Source of the DNA: Phymorhynchus buccinoides
Lineage: Eukaryota > Mollusca > Gastropoda > Neogastropoda > Raphitomidae
Length of the DNA: 64,000 bases
Assembly (NCBI GenBank): GCA_017654935.2
Contig: CM065712.1
Location: 26,897,558-26,961,557 of the forward strand
Reading direction: 5' to 3'
Shown piece after piece: positions 45,583 through 55,133 of the stretch. The notes under the pieces were generated by a model, which had not been told where the DNA came from, made no database searches, and was given only the letters and a program-made list of their open reading frames with translations. The translations under genes were made by a program, and so were the position numbers. Every line of letters begins with the position of its first letter. The first letter of the stretch is position 1.

Positions 45583-45822
45583 GCATGGCTTATGTCGCTG
45601 CTAGCCTCCATATCTGGAGGCCGTGTCGCTATCCGCCACCTGCTACCCGCTGGGTTGGGGATGGTCGCCCCACTACCTATCTGGAGGTAGTCTGGTCCCA
45701 CTGAGCATGGCTTATGTCGCTGCTAGCCTCCACATATGAAGGCTGTGTCGCTATCCGCCACCTGTTACCCGCTGGGTTGGGGATGGTCGCCCCACTACCT
45801 ATCTGGAGGTAGTCTGGTCCCA
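45583..45822 (-). repeat. 119-bp tandem duplication at the LINE 5' end
   Basis: GAGCATGGCTTATGTCGCTG to GGTAGTCTGGTCCCA occurs at 45583 and 45703 with a few differences. It lies directly upstream of the minus-strand LINE and may be a duplicated promoter unit. From 45822 to 46420 nothing else is identified. Confidence 0.75.
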
Positions 45823-46423
45823 GTTTAGAGAGTCAATCTTCCACGAAAGACTAAGCTGTGCCATGATATTCCAATAGTCAATACTGTAGAGAATCAATCA
45901 TATAATATAGTACAGCTCTCATTTACTATTGGCCCTTTCTACAGGAGTTATTGTGTTTGTATTATAGGTAAACGATTATACTCTCTTAACTAGGGGTCAT
46001 TTGCACTGGCTCTTTAAGTACTGCAGCCAGTGGGATTGGTTGGCTTTGGGGACCTTTCCCAACGACCAGTTCTCGTCCTCAAATCCCTTTGGCCGAGAGA
46101 GTAGGGGATATATCCTGGGCAAGGCTTCTCCACTTATATAAGAAAAAATTGTAGCCCAGCCCTGTCGAAATAGCAGCTGCCCCTCTGCTATCTGGCAGTC
46201 ATTGTCGGAAACGACAGACAGGCGACAACAACAACAAAGATTGATACAGCGAGGCTAGGAGAGAGGATAATAGTGAAATGAATAAGGGGAATAACTCTCT
46301 GTTAATTAACTCTCTCCACCAAAGTTATGATCGATGCCCATCGCCTACTAGCAAAAAAAACCCACCCCAAAACCCAACAACTCAATATCATTGATTTTTT
46401 TATTTTTGTTTTGCTGACCACAG

Positions 46424-46754
46424 ACGCACAAAACGGGGTCCCTCACTCTGACCACCATCCTGAACCGATACGCTCTGGTTCACAACCTGACCGTGGCCGT
46501 CCGAAAGGACTTGGACCAGCACAAGCCTGAGTACACCAAAGACTGGGTACAGCACTACCACCCGGTGCCCCCCGGGTTGGGGGGCCACTACGATATGATC
46601 ACGGACCACGTACGTTTCAGCGAGGACTGCGTGAGGCACTTTCTGCCTGGTGACGCTGCGTTTGTCAGCATCATGCGGGAACCGTTGCAGCAGTTTGTTT
46701 CCGGGTTTCACTACAAGCTCAGCCTCCATGATGTTGAACTAAAACGCGTGCCCG
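46424..46754 (+). CDS. GAL3ST-like sulfotransferase, exon 2 (PAPS-binding core)
   Basis: The acceptor TTTTGCTGACCACAG ends at 46423 and the donor CCCG|GTAAGG lies at 46755. The exon begins THKTGSLTLTTIL, completing the 5'-phosphosulfate-binding loop with FLK from exon 1 (about residues 162-177). Sequence such as HNLTVAVRKDL, QHYHPVPPG and DMITDHVRF follows. The 3'-phosphate-binding motif AFVSIMREPLQQFVSGFHY lies at about residues 244-261, with the expected Arg and Ser (RxxxxxxxS). HNLT is a possible N-glycosylation site. The exon ends one base into a Gly codon. All catalytic-core signatures visible to me are intact. Confidence 0.93.
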
Positions 46755-46807
46755 GTAAGGGTTGTTTGTTGGCTGTTTTTGTCTATTTTCATTATACAAA
46801 TCTATTT

Positions 46808-46894
46808 AGTTTGTTTCCGGGTTTCACTACAAGCTCAGCCTCCATGATGATGAACTAAAACCCGTGCCCGTTAAGGGTTGTTTGTTGGCTGTTT
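46808..46894 (+). repeat. Copy 1 of the exon 2 3' end
   Basis: AGTTTGTTTCCGGGTTTCAC to GTTTGTTGGCTGTTT repeats 46692-46778 at a distance of 116 bp. The copy would read FVSGFHYKLSLHDDELK, but its donor has become CCCGTTAAGG, so it is unlikely to splice. Confidence 0.9.
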
Positions 46895-47270
46895 ACCAGT
46901 CGCGAAGCGAAGCTGGTATTGTTTTCACTTGGTCCGTCCGTCCGTCCATGTTCAAATTTGCTCAAAATGCATATTTCGGTGTAAAATGGCCTCACATAGA
47001 GTTATCAGTGTGTTTCAACAACAACAACAAAGTTTGTTTGTCTGTCTGTTTGTTTGTTTGTTTGTCTGTGACAGTGATAACTCGAGAACGCTTGGATATT
47101 TTTTATATATCAACATGAAAATTTACAGGTGGATACTAGGGGTCAAAAGCTTGGACAAGTTCGAATTTGAGCAAAATCGGGTTAGCGGTTAAGGGTTTAG
47201 GTTAAGATTAGGGTTAGGGGTGCAAGCGTGTGTCGCGACTGGGTCAGTTTACGCAAGTACTCTAGTTTTG
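46895..47270 (+). repeat. Dispersed non-coding repeat (ACCAGTCGCGAAGCGAAGC)
   Basis: GTCCGTCCGTCCGTCC, GTTTGTCTGTCTG, AACTCGAGAACGCTTGG and TTGGACAAGTTCGAATTTGA recall the layout of the AAGGTCA-rich repeats without the same words. Two TTAGGG units near 47205 are too few to count as telomeric. Confidence 0.4.
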
Positions 47271-47309
47271 TCTATTTTCATTGTACCGTTTTTGGCTCAC
47301 TCGTGTTAA

Positions 47310-47865
47310 CGAAGTTAACGCGAAGTGAGTCTATAGTATGATAGTTGTTCGTGTGTGTGTGTGTGTGTTTATTGTCTGTGTGTATGTGTGTGTTGCGTCC
47401 GTGGTCTACTCTCCAAACTTTAACGTTGGCATTTTCTCGGGAAATAGAAGGCGTACATTGTTCAAACTTTGCACACATATAGATGTCTATGCAAGCTTTC
47501 AAACAATAATGATTTGAATTATGAAATACTTAAAACAACACTGTAAACAGATAACATTTTAGATTAGTGGGTTAGAGAGTATTCAACAGGCAACATGAGT
47601 TAAGAAACTCATCAACACTGAAAGCCTCAATAGCTCATTGGTAGAGTGTCTGTCTGTCATGCCAATGGTTCCGGGTTCGATTCTCGGCACGGGCACTTTA
47701 AAAAAAAAGTTGTATCCATTAACGATAGTTTCATTTGTACTTTAAAATTTTATTGGCAATCTTGTACTTTAGACCCCCCCCCCCCCCCCCCCCCCCCTCA
47801 ATCTTTGTATGTTGTCCCACATGTGTCTGTTCGAGTGAGCCTTTAAGGCTTTGCCTGTTTCGTTT
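47310..47865 (+). mobile_element. Retroposed repeat with internal tRNA-like segment, copy 2
   Basis: It is nearly identical to 17540-18085, including the tRNA-like stretch (47624-47695, with an intact box B GGGTTCGATTC) and a C tract (about 47774-47799) before CTCAATCTTTG. It separates copy 1 and copy 2 of the exon 2 tail. Confidence 0.65.
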
Positions 47866-47866
47866 C

Positions 47867-47936
47867 TTTCAAGGTGTTACTACATACAAACTGAGCCTCA
47901 ATGACGATGAACTAGAACACGAGCCTAGTAAGGTCA
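47867..47936 (+). repeat. Copy 2 of the exon 2 3' end, donor retained
   Basis: TTTCAAGGTGTTACTACATA and ACTGAGCCTCAATGACGATG read VTTYKLSLNDDELEHEPS, a diverged version of the exon 2 end (FHYKLSLHDVELKRVP), followed by CCTA|GTAAGG. The donor is intact. A TTTCAAG at its start could act as an acceptor, so a small alternative exon is conceivable. Confidence 0.65.
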
Positions 47937-48009
47937 TATTTATTATGCAATTTTGTTTAGTTTGTTTCAATGTTGTTTTGTTGTTTTTGTGGTTTTTTGC
48001 TGTCCCATC

Positions 48010-48242
48010 TTCTGGGCCGTGCAGTAGCGTTGCTCCAATGCCGCTCATTCCGAATCTCAACTCGCAGCCACACCCTGGCTTGTTCAGGTCGCAGAATCCG
48101 AGACCAGCAGTCCAAGGGGAGCTAATCTATGTTAGGCCGTCAGCAGGCAACCAACCGAGGAGAGTTCAATGGAGCCTGTTCAGGACACCACCTACTAAGC
48201 CCCCTTCTGACGACAGTATTCTCTTAGTCGCGGAGCCAGCGT
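48010..48242 (+). other. Orphan coding-like segment
   Basis: An open stretch reads APMPLIPNLNSQPHPGLF, AVQGELIYVRPSAGNQPR and RTPPTKPPSDDSILLVAEPA, preceded by CCGTGCAG and followed by CCAGC|GTGAGT. Composition is protein-like and not repeat-derived. It may be an alternative or foreign exon, or a retroelement remnant. I do not recognise it. Confidence 0.3.
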
Positions 48243-48514
48243 GAGTAAAGTCCTCCTCCGAGGGGGCCACCACGACCGTCCACCGACAGCTCCCCAGAAT
48301 CCCATGACTTTGACCCGAACGTACCAAGGCATAGACTGGATTGGAAACCGAAACTGAGGTCACCATGAGGGTATGACGGGGCGCTAGGCCGTCACAAGAA
48401 AGAGAAAGAGAAAGAGTGGGGATGCAACTCAGCAGTCGGTATGGAGACAGGTAGTCTGACAGACAGACAGGCGGACAGTCAAATAGTCAGATAGAAAGAC
48501 TGACAAGGGAAAAT

Positions 48515-48657
48515 GCAGAGAGAGAGAGAGAGAACGAATGAACGAACGAAATGTTATTTATTCAGGGTAATGAGATAAGCTAATTAATTACAGCTTTTTT
48601 TCACTCAGCCCTGAGGCAAACAACAAGAAAGCAACAAACAAATAAATTTAAGAACAA

Positions 48658-48693
<36 letters not shown>

Positions 48694-48720
48694 AAAAAGC
48701 ATACCAAGAAAGGCAACAAT
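48515..48720 (-). repeat. LINE 3' end and long G tract
   Basis: (GA)n, GAACGAACGAACGAA units and ATGTTATTTATTCAGGGTAA read on the minus strand as an L2-like 3' end with a tandem TTCG tail. A run of about 33 G follows at 48660-48692, inside what is probably the 3' UTR of the LINE at 48960-52390. Confidence 0.6.
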
Positions 48721-48993
48721 CATAAACAAAATCACAAGACATTATTTACATATTATATACATAACCAGCAAAGGGGAGATGGGGAATGGGGATTTTGAAA
48801 AAAAAGGATACTGTAAAATGTGGCTACTCGAGAAAACAGGTGATAATAGCGAAGAATGATTATGACAACAAAATTCATACATTGAAATTGGTAAACATAG
48901 TAACATACTAACAAAACATAACATTCCTTTCCTGGAGACAACAAACCCTTATAAATTGATTAATTGCCAACAAAACTTCTTTAAAGCTGGGAT

Positions 48994-49371
48994 TTAGATG
49001 TTTGTCGTCACTCTGTTAAGCAGGAGCTTTTTGTATGCTATTTTAAATGAATGAAGGCTGTTCTTTTCTTTAACATGTAGTGGAATAGAATTCCACAGAG
49101 TGCCACCAGAGTAGATTATGCTGGTTTTGAAGAGGTCGATTCTAGGTTTTCTTATAAGTATATTATTTGTATATCTTGATTGGTTAAGGGGAAAATTTGC
49201 TGTGAGTGATGGGGGTGCTAATCCGTTCATAATTTTAAACATCATTACTGCTTTGTTATATTCAAGTTTATATGATAATGGTAAAACGTCTAGTTTCATG
49301 TAGTCTTGAGGATTTAGCGAAGATGATTTATTCAGTACTGCTTTGAGACCTCGTTTATGGGCCCTTAGCAA
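48994..49371 (-). pseudogene. LINE RT C-terminal domain
   Basis: It reads LLRAHKRGLKAVLNKSSS, YNKAVMMFKIMNGLAPPSLT and SGGTLWNSIPLHVKEKNSL, then SFKIAYKKLLL and a stop. LAPP..L and the WN.LP-like WNSIP are hallmarks of the C-terminus of jockey/L2-type proteins. It originally continued the RT frame, from which it is now separated by the array. Confidence 0.75.
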
Positions 49372-49383
49372 TGGCTTCAGTGT

Positions 49384-50335
49384 GTTAGCACTGCTGGAAT
49401 CATATATAGTTGAGGAGTAGTCTATGCATGATTGGATGAAAGCAGTGTGTTAGCACTGCTGGAATCATATATAGTTGAGGAGTAGTCTATGCATGATTGG
49501 ATGAAAGCAGTGTGTTAGCACTGCTGGAATCATATATAGTTGAGGAGTAGTCTATGCATGATTGGATGAAAGCAGTGTGTTAGCACTGCTGGAATCATAT
49601 ATAGTTGAGGAGTAGTCTATGCATGATTGGATGAAAGCAGTGTGTTAGCACTGCTGGAATCATATATAGTTGAGGAGTAGTCTATGCATGATTGGATGAA
49701 AGCAGTGTGTTAGCACTGCTGGAATCATATATAGTTGAGGAGTAGTCTATGCATGATTCGATGAAAGCAGTGTGTTAGCACTGCTGGAATCATATATAGT
49801 TGAGGAGTAGTCTATGCATGATTGGATGAAAGCAGTGTGTTAGCACTGCTGGAATCATATATAGTTGAGGAGTAGTCTATGCATGATTGGATGAAAGCAG
49901 TGTGTTAGCACTGCTGGAATCATATATAGTTGAGTGCATGATTGGATGAAAGCAGTGTGTTAGCACTGCTGGAATCATAGTTGAGGAGTAGTCTATGCAT
50001 GATTGGATGAAAGCAGTGTGTTAGCACTGCTGGAATCATATATAGTTGAGGAGTAGTCTATGCATGATTCGATGAAAGCAGTGTGTTAGCACTGCTGGAA
50101 TCATATATAGTTGAGGAGTAGTCAGTGCATGATTCGATGAAAGCAGTGTGTTAGCACTGCTGGAATCATATATAGTTGAGGAGTAGTCAGTGCATGATTG
50201 GATGAAAGCAGTGTGTTATCACTGCTGGAATCATATATAGTTGAGGAGTAGTCAATGCATGATTGGATGAAAGCAGTGTGTTAGCACTGCTGGAATCATA
50301 GTTGAGGAGTAGTCTATGCATGATTTGATGAAAGC
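49384..50335. repeat. 65-bp tandem array inside the LINE
   Basis: The unit GTGTGTTAGCACTGCTGGAA, TCATATATAGTTGAGGAGTA, GTCTATGCATGATTGGATGA, AAGCA occurs about 14-15 times. Some units lack GAGGAGTAGTCTA or ATAT. The first and last units match the LINE coding sequence (AFIQSCIDYSSTIYDSSSAN on the minus strand). As 65 is not a multiple of three, each copy shifts the frame. Confidence 0.93.
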
Positions 50336-51570
50336 ATGGTAAAAGTGTTTTCGGGCATTTATATCTAGAACATTTTTAAGTTTTGAAAGCTGAAAGATTT
50401 TCTGTGATATACGCTTACTTAAAGTGGTTATATGAGACTGCCAAGTAAGATTATTATCTATACTAACTCCTAAAAGTTTGTGTGAATCGACCTCTTCAAT
50501 CTGTCTATTGTCAATGTGAATAGGGGGCATGGCATTTATTAAATTTTGTCTTTTTTGTCTAGAAGTGACAACCATGTACTTTGTTTTTCCTTCATTGAAG
50601 CACATGTGATTAACTTCTGTCCAATCAATTAACAGGTTAACATTTTCTTGAAGGTTAATGGATAACTGTTTTATGTCAGAATGTTTAGAATGGATAGAAG
50701 TATCATCGGCAAAGAATTCACAGGGGTCTTTGATATATAAGGGTAGATCATTCACATACAGTAAGAAAAGTAAGGGGCCGAGAACGGATCCTTGTGGCAC
50801 ACCATATTTTAATGGTAAGTAACTGGATTGTCTATTATTGAGGAATACTGATTGATACCGATTTGTGAGAAATGATCTAATAAGGGAAAGTGCTGGATCT
50901 GAGAAGTTATAAATGACCAATTTACGTAATAACAATTTGTGATCAATGACATCAAAGGCTTTAGCAAAATCAACAAAGAAAACTCCTGTGTATTTCAAAT
51001 CATTAATGTTTGTTAACCACTGATCAACCAGATTTGTTAGTGCTGTGTGACAGGAATGATTTAACCGAAATCCAGATTGATTAGGATGAAGTAAATCGTA
51101 TTTGGAAATGTGATATGTAATATATTTATTCATGTGGTTTTCGAGAGGTTTAGACAAAAGAGAAAGTATAGATATTGGTCTATAATTTGAGGGGTCTAAT
51201 TTATTTCCAGATTTAAAAAGTGGTATGGCTTTGGCCTGTTTAAGAAGATTAGGAAAATATATTTTATCAAGACAAAGGTTATATAAGTAAGTAAGTGTGT
51301 CAGTAAGAACAGGGGCATTAAGCTTTAAGATAAAACCGTCTATGTTATCAGTACCTCGAGTACCAGTTTGTTTCATGTGCACAAGATAGAAATAAACATC
51401 AGATAATGGGATTGGGGGAATGACTAATTCTGATTTAATTGATTTTGAATTACAGAAAGTAGTCAAAGGTGTTAAATCATTGGTATTGGATCTATCATTC
51501 TTTACAGTTTTGTTGGCAATATCACAAAAGTGGTTATTTAAAGTATCAGCAGAAAGCTCTTGAGGTGGTC
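50335..51570 (-). pseudogene. LINE reverse transcriptase
   Basis: RT motifs in order: AIPLFKSGNKLDPSNYRPIS, NQSGFRLNHSCHTAL, FVDFAKAFDVIDH, GVPQGSVLGPLLFLLYVNDL, CEFFADDTSI (catalytic DD) and KLLGVSIDNNLTW. About 400 residues are open. The 3' end runs into the 65-bp array, where translation stops after two units. The family is non-LTR; the clade within L2/CR1/jockey is not resolved. Confidence 0.88.
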
Positions 51571-51639
51571 TTGTCTAAGTTTTTATGAGTTAGGATACTT
51601 ATTGCTTTCCAAATGGGTTTTCAATTATTTTGTGAACAA

Positions 51640-51778
51640 TTGAAAATTAAGTTTTTGAAATAATACTTTTTTGACTTATAGAAGTAACTTTGTTGCGTTG
51701 TTTCTTAAACTCTTCAAATTGTTTATTTTTCAAAAGAGTATTTCTTACTTGAATTTCTTCTATTTCTTTAGTTAACCA

Positions 51779-51830
<52 letters not shown>

Positions 51831-52120
51831 AGGTGAATATTTAGCCCGGTTAGTAATAAATGGGGCATGTTTATTATATATATCTATAAACGTTTCATGC
51901 CAGAACTCAAAAGCTTGGTCAGGGTCAGTGTACTGATAGACATGGGACAACTGCGATTCTGCTAAATCTTTAAGGAAGGCATCCTTAGCGAAATTAGTGA
52001 AAGATCTGTAAGTAATAATATTATGTCCATGTTTGGGAATCTTTATATCCTTTTTAAACCAAGTCACACATATAGGTAAATGGTCGCTGCAACCACAAAA
52101 GGGGGTACGTTTCAATTATA
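51640..52120 (-). pseudogene. LINE endonuclease end and linker, split by a G tract
   Basis: It reads FCGCSDHLPICVTWFKKDIK (the SDH catalytic motif), FAKDAFLKDLAESQLSHVYQ, EFWHETFIDIYNKHAPFITN, then poly-Pro from the G run, then LWLTKEIEEIQVRNTLLKNK. In relatives the latter parts are continuous, so the 50-bp G run is an expansion at a former short G stretch. Confidence 0.75.
51780..51829. repeat. 50-bp G homopolymer
   Basis: About 50 consecutive G interrupt LINE coding sequence. Confidence 0.95.
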
Positions 52121-52499
52121 TTTTGTTTTTCATTCACATAAATGTGGTCAATCAATGTTTCAGACGTTGGAGTAACACGGGTTGGGGAATCAATTAATTG
52201 AGTCAAACCAAAATTATCATAAATTTGATGCCATCTAGGATTTCTTGTTAAAAGTCTATGTTAAAATCACCAAAAAGAATGACTTCATTACCTGTAAGTG
52301 AAACGGCCTCCATCACATCTTGAAAATTTTCAAACCAGTTAATACATTCAGATGGATTCCTATACAGAAATCCAAGCAATAATACACATATTAATATTCG
52401 AATGTGTCAGAAGATCAAACATGAATTTTAAAATAGACCATCAACTCTGAATGCAATATTTCAAATAACTAAATAAATAAATAAGCTCCACAAGGATTA

Positions 52500-53850
52500 C
52501 CCGGCCAGAGGCCGAGGTATTGCGATTGGTTTGTCTGTCTGTCTGTGTATCGATTATCTTAAAAACTACTATTTGGATTTTGATTAAAATTGGCAGAGGG
52601 GTAGACAGCTTGAAAAGGAAGCTTCCTTTCGTTAATCAACACCGTGCTGACCTTGACCTTGAAGTTTGACCTTGAAAACCGAAATTTCCTTCTTTGGGCT
52701 ATGTAATTTCCCCCCAGCTTTATTTTGTGAACTAGTGAACAGAATTGCTTGAAATTTTGTGTGGTGGTGTACCATGGTGCAAGGAAGTTTGTATAAAAGT
52801 TCAGCTGTATCTCGTGAACTACTGAACAGAATCGCTTCAAATTTTGGGCTATGTATTTTATGCGTTCTGTAAGGGTGGAAAGTGGTGTGTTTATTGTACA
52901 TGGGGGGGGGGTAGGAGGACATGGTGCAAGGAAGTTTGTATAAAAGTTCAGCTGTATCTCGTGAACTACTGAACAGAATCGCTTCAAATTTTGGGCTATG
53001 TATTTTATGCGTTCTGTGGTGTGTTTGTCTGTTAACAGACTTTGTAGAAATGTTCGTACTTCATTAGAGGAAAATTACAAACGTACTTGGAATGATGCCT
53101 TAGAGTCTAGTAATAAATGTTTATTTTATAGAAATTATAAAACCGATTTCTGCCGTGAAAGTTATATTGAAATGTTGCCTGATGTTTATATATATCCTCT
53201 TATACGGTTTCGGTGTGGTAATCATAAACTCATGATAGAAATTGGCAGAAGACTTGGAATACCCCATGAAGAACGATTATGTAGAGACTGCAATCAGAAT
53301 GACCTTGGTGACGAGTTTCATTTTGTAATGAAATGTCCCAAATACAATGATATCAGATGTCAGTTTATTTCCAGAAAATTTACATGTGTAAAGTCCGTCT
53401 GTAACTACTGTCGATTGCTCTGTGGTAGTAAAAAGGTGTTATTAAATGTAGCTACATTTTTAAGGTTTAGTAAAGTTGTGTGACATTTTGGTGTGTTCAT
53501 TACATTAGACTTATCTTTTGTAACCGTTTTCAATTGTTGCATTAATTTTGTATTTGCTTGATTTGCTTCAAGTCCTCCATGCCCCAAAAGGGGTCAAAGG
53601 ATTAAACAATCTTTGAATCTTTGAATCTTTATTGGGGGGGGGGGGGGACATGGTGCAAGGAAGTTTGTATAAAGGTTCAGCTGTATCTCGTGAACTACTG
53701 AACAGAATCGCTTCAAATTTTGGGCTATGTATTTTATGCATTCTGTAAGGGTGGAAAGTGGTGTGTTTATTGGGGGGGGGTGGGGGGGGACATAACTCTG
53801 GCCGGGTTTGCATTGTCACAATGCGTTGCTGCCGCTCGGCGATGCCCTTG
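52500..53850 (+). repeat. AAGGTCA-rich repeat with about 150-bp tandem units, split by a LINE
   Basis: CCGGCCAGAGGCCGAGGTAT begins it and TGACCTTGACCTTGAAGTTT lies near 52650. The unit ACATGGTGCAAGGAAGTTTG to TGGTGTGTTTATT then occurs near 52770, 52920 and 53648, each with a G tract. A 5'-truncated LINE (53030-53632) interrupts the second unit. From 53850 to 54290 nothing is identified. Confidence 0.65.
53030..53632 (+). mobile_element. 5'-truncated LINE 3' end
   Basis: It encodes RNVRTSLEENYKRTWND, YIYPLIRFRCGNHKLMIEIG, EERLCRDCNQNDLGDEFHFV and MKCPKYNDIR, the Cys-rich C-terminal domain of a non-LTR element, ending at a stop near 53483. The 3' UTR has CATGCCCCAAAAGGGGTCAA and AATCTTTG units as tail. 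Related to the fragment at 29262. Confidence 0.75.
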
Positions 53851-54289
53851 TTTATTAAGGCATTCAAGTCCTTTCGGCCTACTGGCTCTGGCATCGAAAA
53901 AGCACTGATGTAGTATAACCCCCCTACTCAAATATTAAGTCCTCTTTGGCCCATTGTTTTTCTACAAAAAAAATTATAACCATTATTTTATAGCTAACCT
54001 TTGTCTTTTATCTTTTAGTTTTGTGACCTGTCATATTAGCAGGGCATGCAAAGCCACATAATTTGATACATTTGTTCTATTTAATGATTGATAGAAATGA
54101 GGCGGATGACTGCAATGATGATAATGATGCTATGGAGTTCGGTATCGGTCTGAGACTACATGACAGGGCTGTATTCTACCTTTCATAATGATATCCCGGC
54201 GTTAACCAGGCCCGAGAACTACAGACACCTGCAGCGTTGGTCTTGAAATTAGAGCAACACTCTCAGAATCGCATCCGTTAAGCGGATAG

Positions 54290-54770
54290 AGATCGACTAT
54301 GTTGTTTCAGTCTTACCATTGAGCCCACAGCCACTCACTCTGGGTAGGAGACGGCCCAGAACCGAAAAAAAATCGCCTCTGATGGGATTCGAACCCGTGT
54401 CCTCCCCCTGTGGGGATACCGGGGGGTCTTCCGCATAAATAGTGCCCCCACCTTCTGGAAGTTCTGTGCTTGTAACTTCCTCTAATCTGTCTCTTTCTTC
54501 GACTCTGCCTTTTTCTTTGCTTTGTGTCATCTACTATCTTTTTGGCCCATTCTCCTGCCTTTAAAACAATTCTTCCATGCAGTTTTCTCCTTCGAGCTCC
54601 TCCAAAATCAGAATGTGTCGGCTGATTGCAGCGAGGAGATCAGTGAAAACTGTAAAGGAACACATACGCACCCATTGTGGCCTTTTGGCCTGGGAACGCA
54701 GAAGAAGAAGAACCCGTGACCTCCCAGCCAGTAGTCCGTGACGCTAACCACTACGCCACGGCGGCTGGTT
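54290..54770 (-). mobile_element. tRNA-derived SINE, inverted, with nested insertion
   Basis: The minus-strand head is GCCGCCGTGGCGTAGTGGTT (box A) at the right, box B GGGTTC..TCCCATC is split, and the body lies at 54290-54390. A GGGGATACC-family element (54407-54709) interrupts it with a 16-bp target duplication, GAACCCGTGTCCTCCC against GAACCCGTGACCTCCC. Confidence 0.7.
54407..54709 (+). mobile_element. GGGGATACC-family repeat, complete insertion
   Basis: It is bounded by the 16-bp duplication at 54391-54406 and 54710-54725, so both ends of the family are fixed here: start CCTGTGGGGATACC, end GGGAACGCAGAAGAAGAAG. Confidence 0.75.
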
Positions 54771-54773
54771 TGT

Positions 54774-54847
54774 TTCAAGGTTTTGCTACATATTATTAAT
54801 TATACAAAATGAGCTTCAATGAAGCTGAACTAGAACGCAACGATTAA
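54774..54847 (+). repeat. Copy 3 of the exon 2 3' end
   Basis: GTTTCAAGGTTTTGCTACAT, then a 13-bp insertion, then ACAAAATGAGCTTCAATGAA resembles copy 2 and reads YKMSFNEAELERN. The donor is lost (ACGATTAAGC). Confidence 0.5.
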
Positions 54848-54888
54848 GCATCCATTTGTATTAAACTACACCATAATGTTTGCATGCA

Positions 54889-55133
54889 GATAGTCATACA
54901 ACAAATAAACACCTACAGGACAAGTGCAAAGTGACGTTATTTGATTCACAAGAGACAAAACAAAACTACTGGATATTTCGGCGAATGCGCCTTTATCAAC
55001 ACAGACAAACAATTAAACAGCAAACATCAAATATAGCAAAAGGAGCAAAAAGCAGGCAACAGAAGGAGCAAAAAAACATCAAGATCAAAATAAAAACAAT
55101 ACTTCCCCTCTACAGTCCAACGCGTAAATGATA
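54889..55133 (-). mobile_element. SINE-like repeat, inverted copy of 2098-2331
   Basis: AAGTGCAAAGTGACG, CTACTGGATATTTCGGCGAA, GCCTTTATCAACACAGACAA and ACAATACTTCCCCTCTACAG are complements of the 2098-2331 repeat. G-rich sequence follows (55178-55205), and no gene is seen up to 55728. Confidence 0.65.

Larger units (their letters stand above)
48960..52390 (-). mobile_element. Non-LTR retrotransposon (L2/CR1/jockey-like), 5' truncated
   Basis: On the minus strand the order is endonuclease end (about 52380-51840), linker, reverse transcriptase (about 51570-50335), a 65-bp repeat array (49384-50335) and the C-terminal domain (to 48994). The 3' UTR probably continues to 48520. The endonuclease shows LLGFLYRNPSECINWF, EVILFGDFNIDF and SDHLPI. 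It is disrupted by frameshifts, a G tract (51780-51829) and the array, so it is inactive. Confidence 0.85.

Noticed and set aside
47190..47225. Interstitial telomere sequence
   Set aside because: Only about two TTAGGG units occur in a degenerate TTAAGG-like context within a dispersed repeat.
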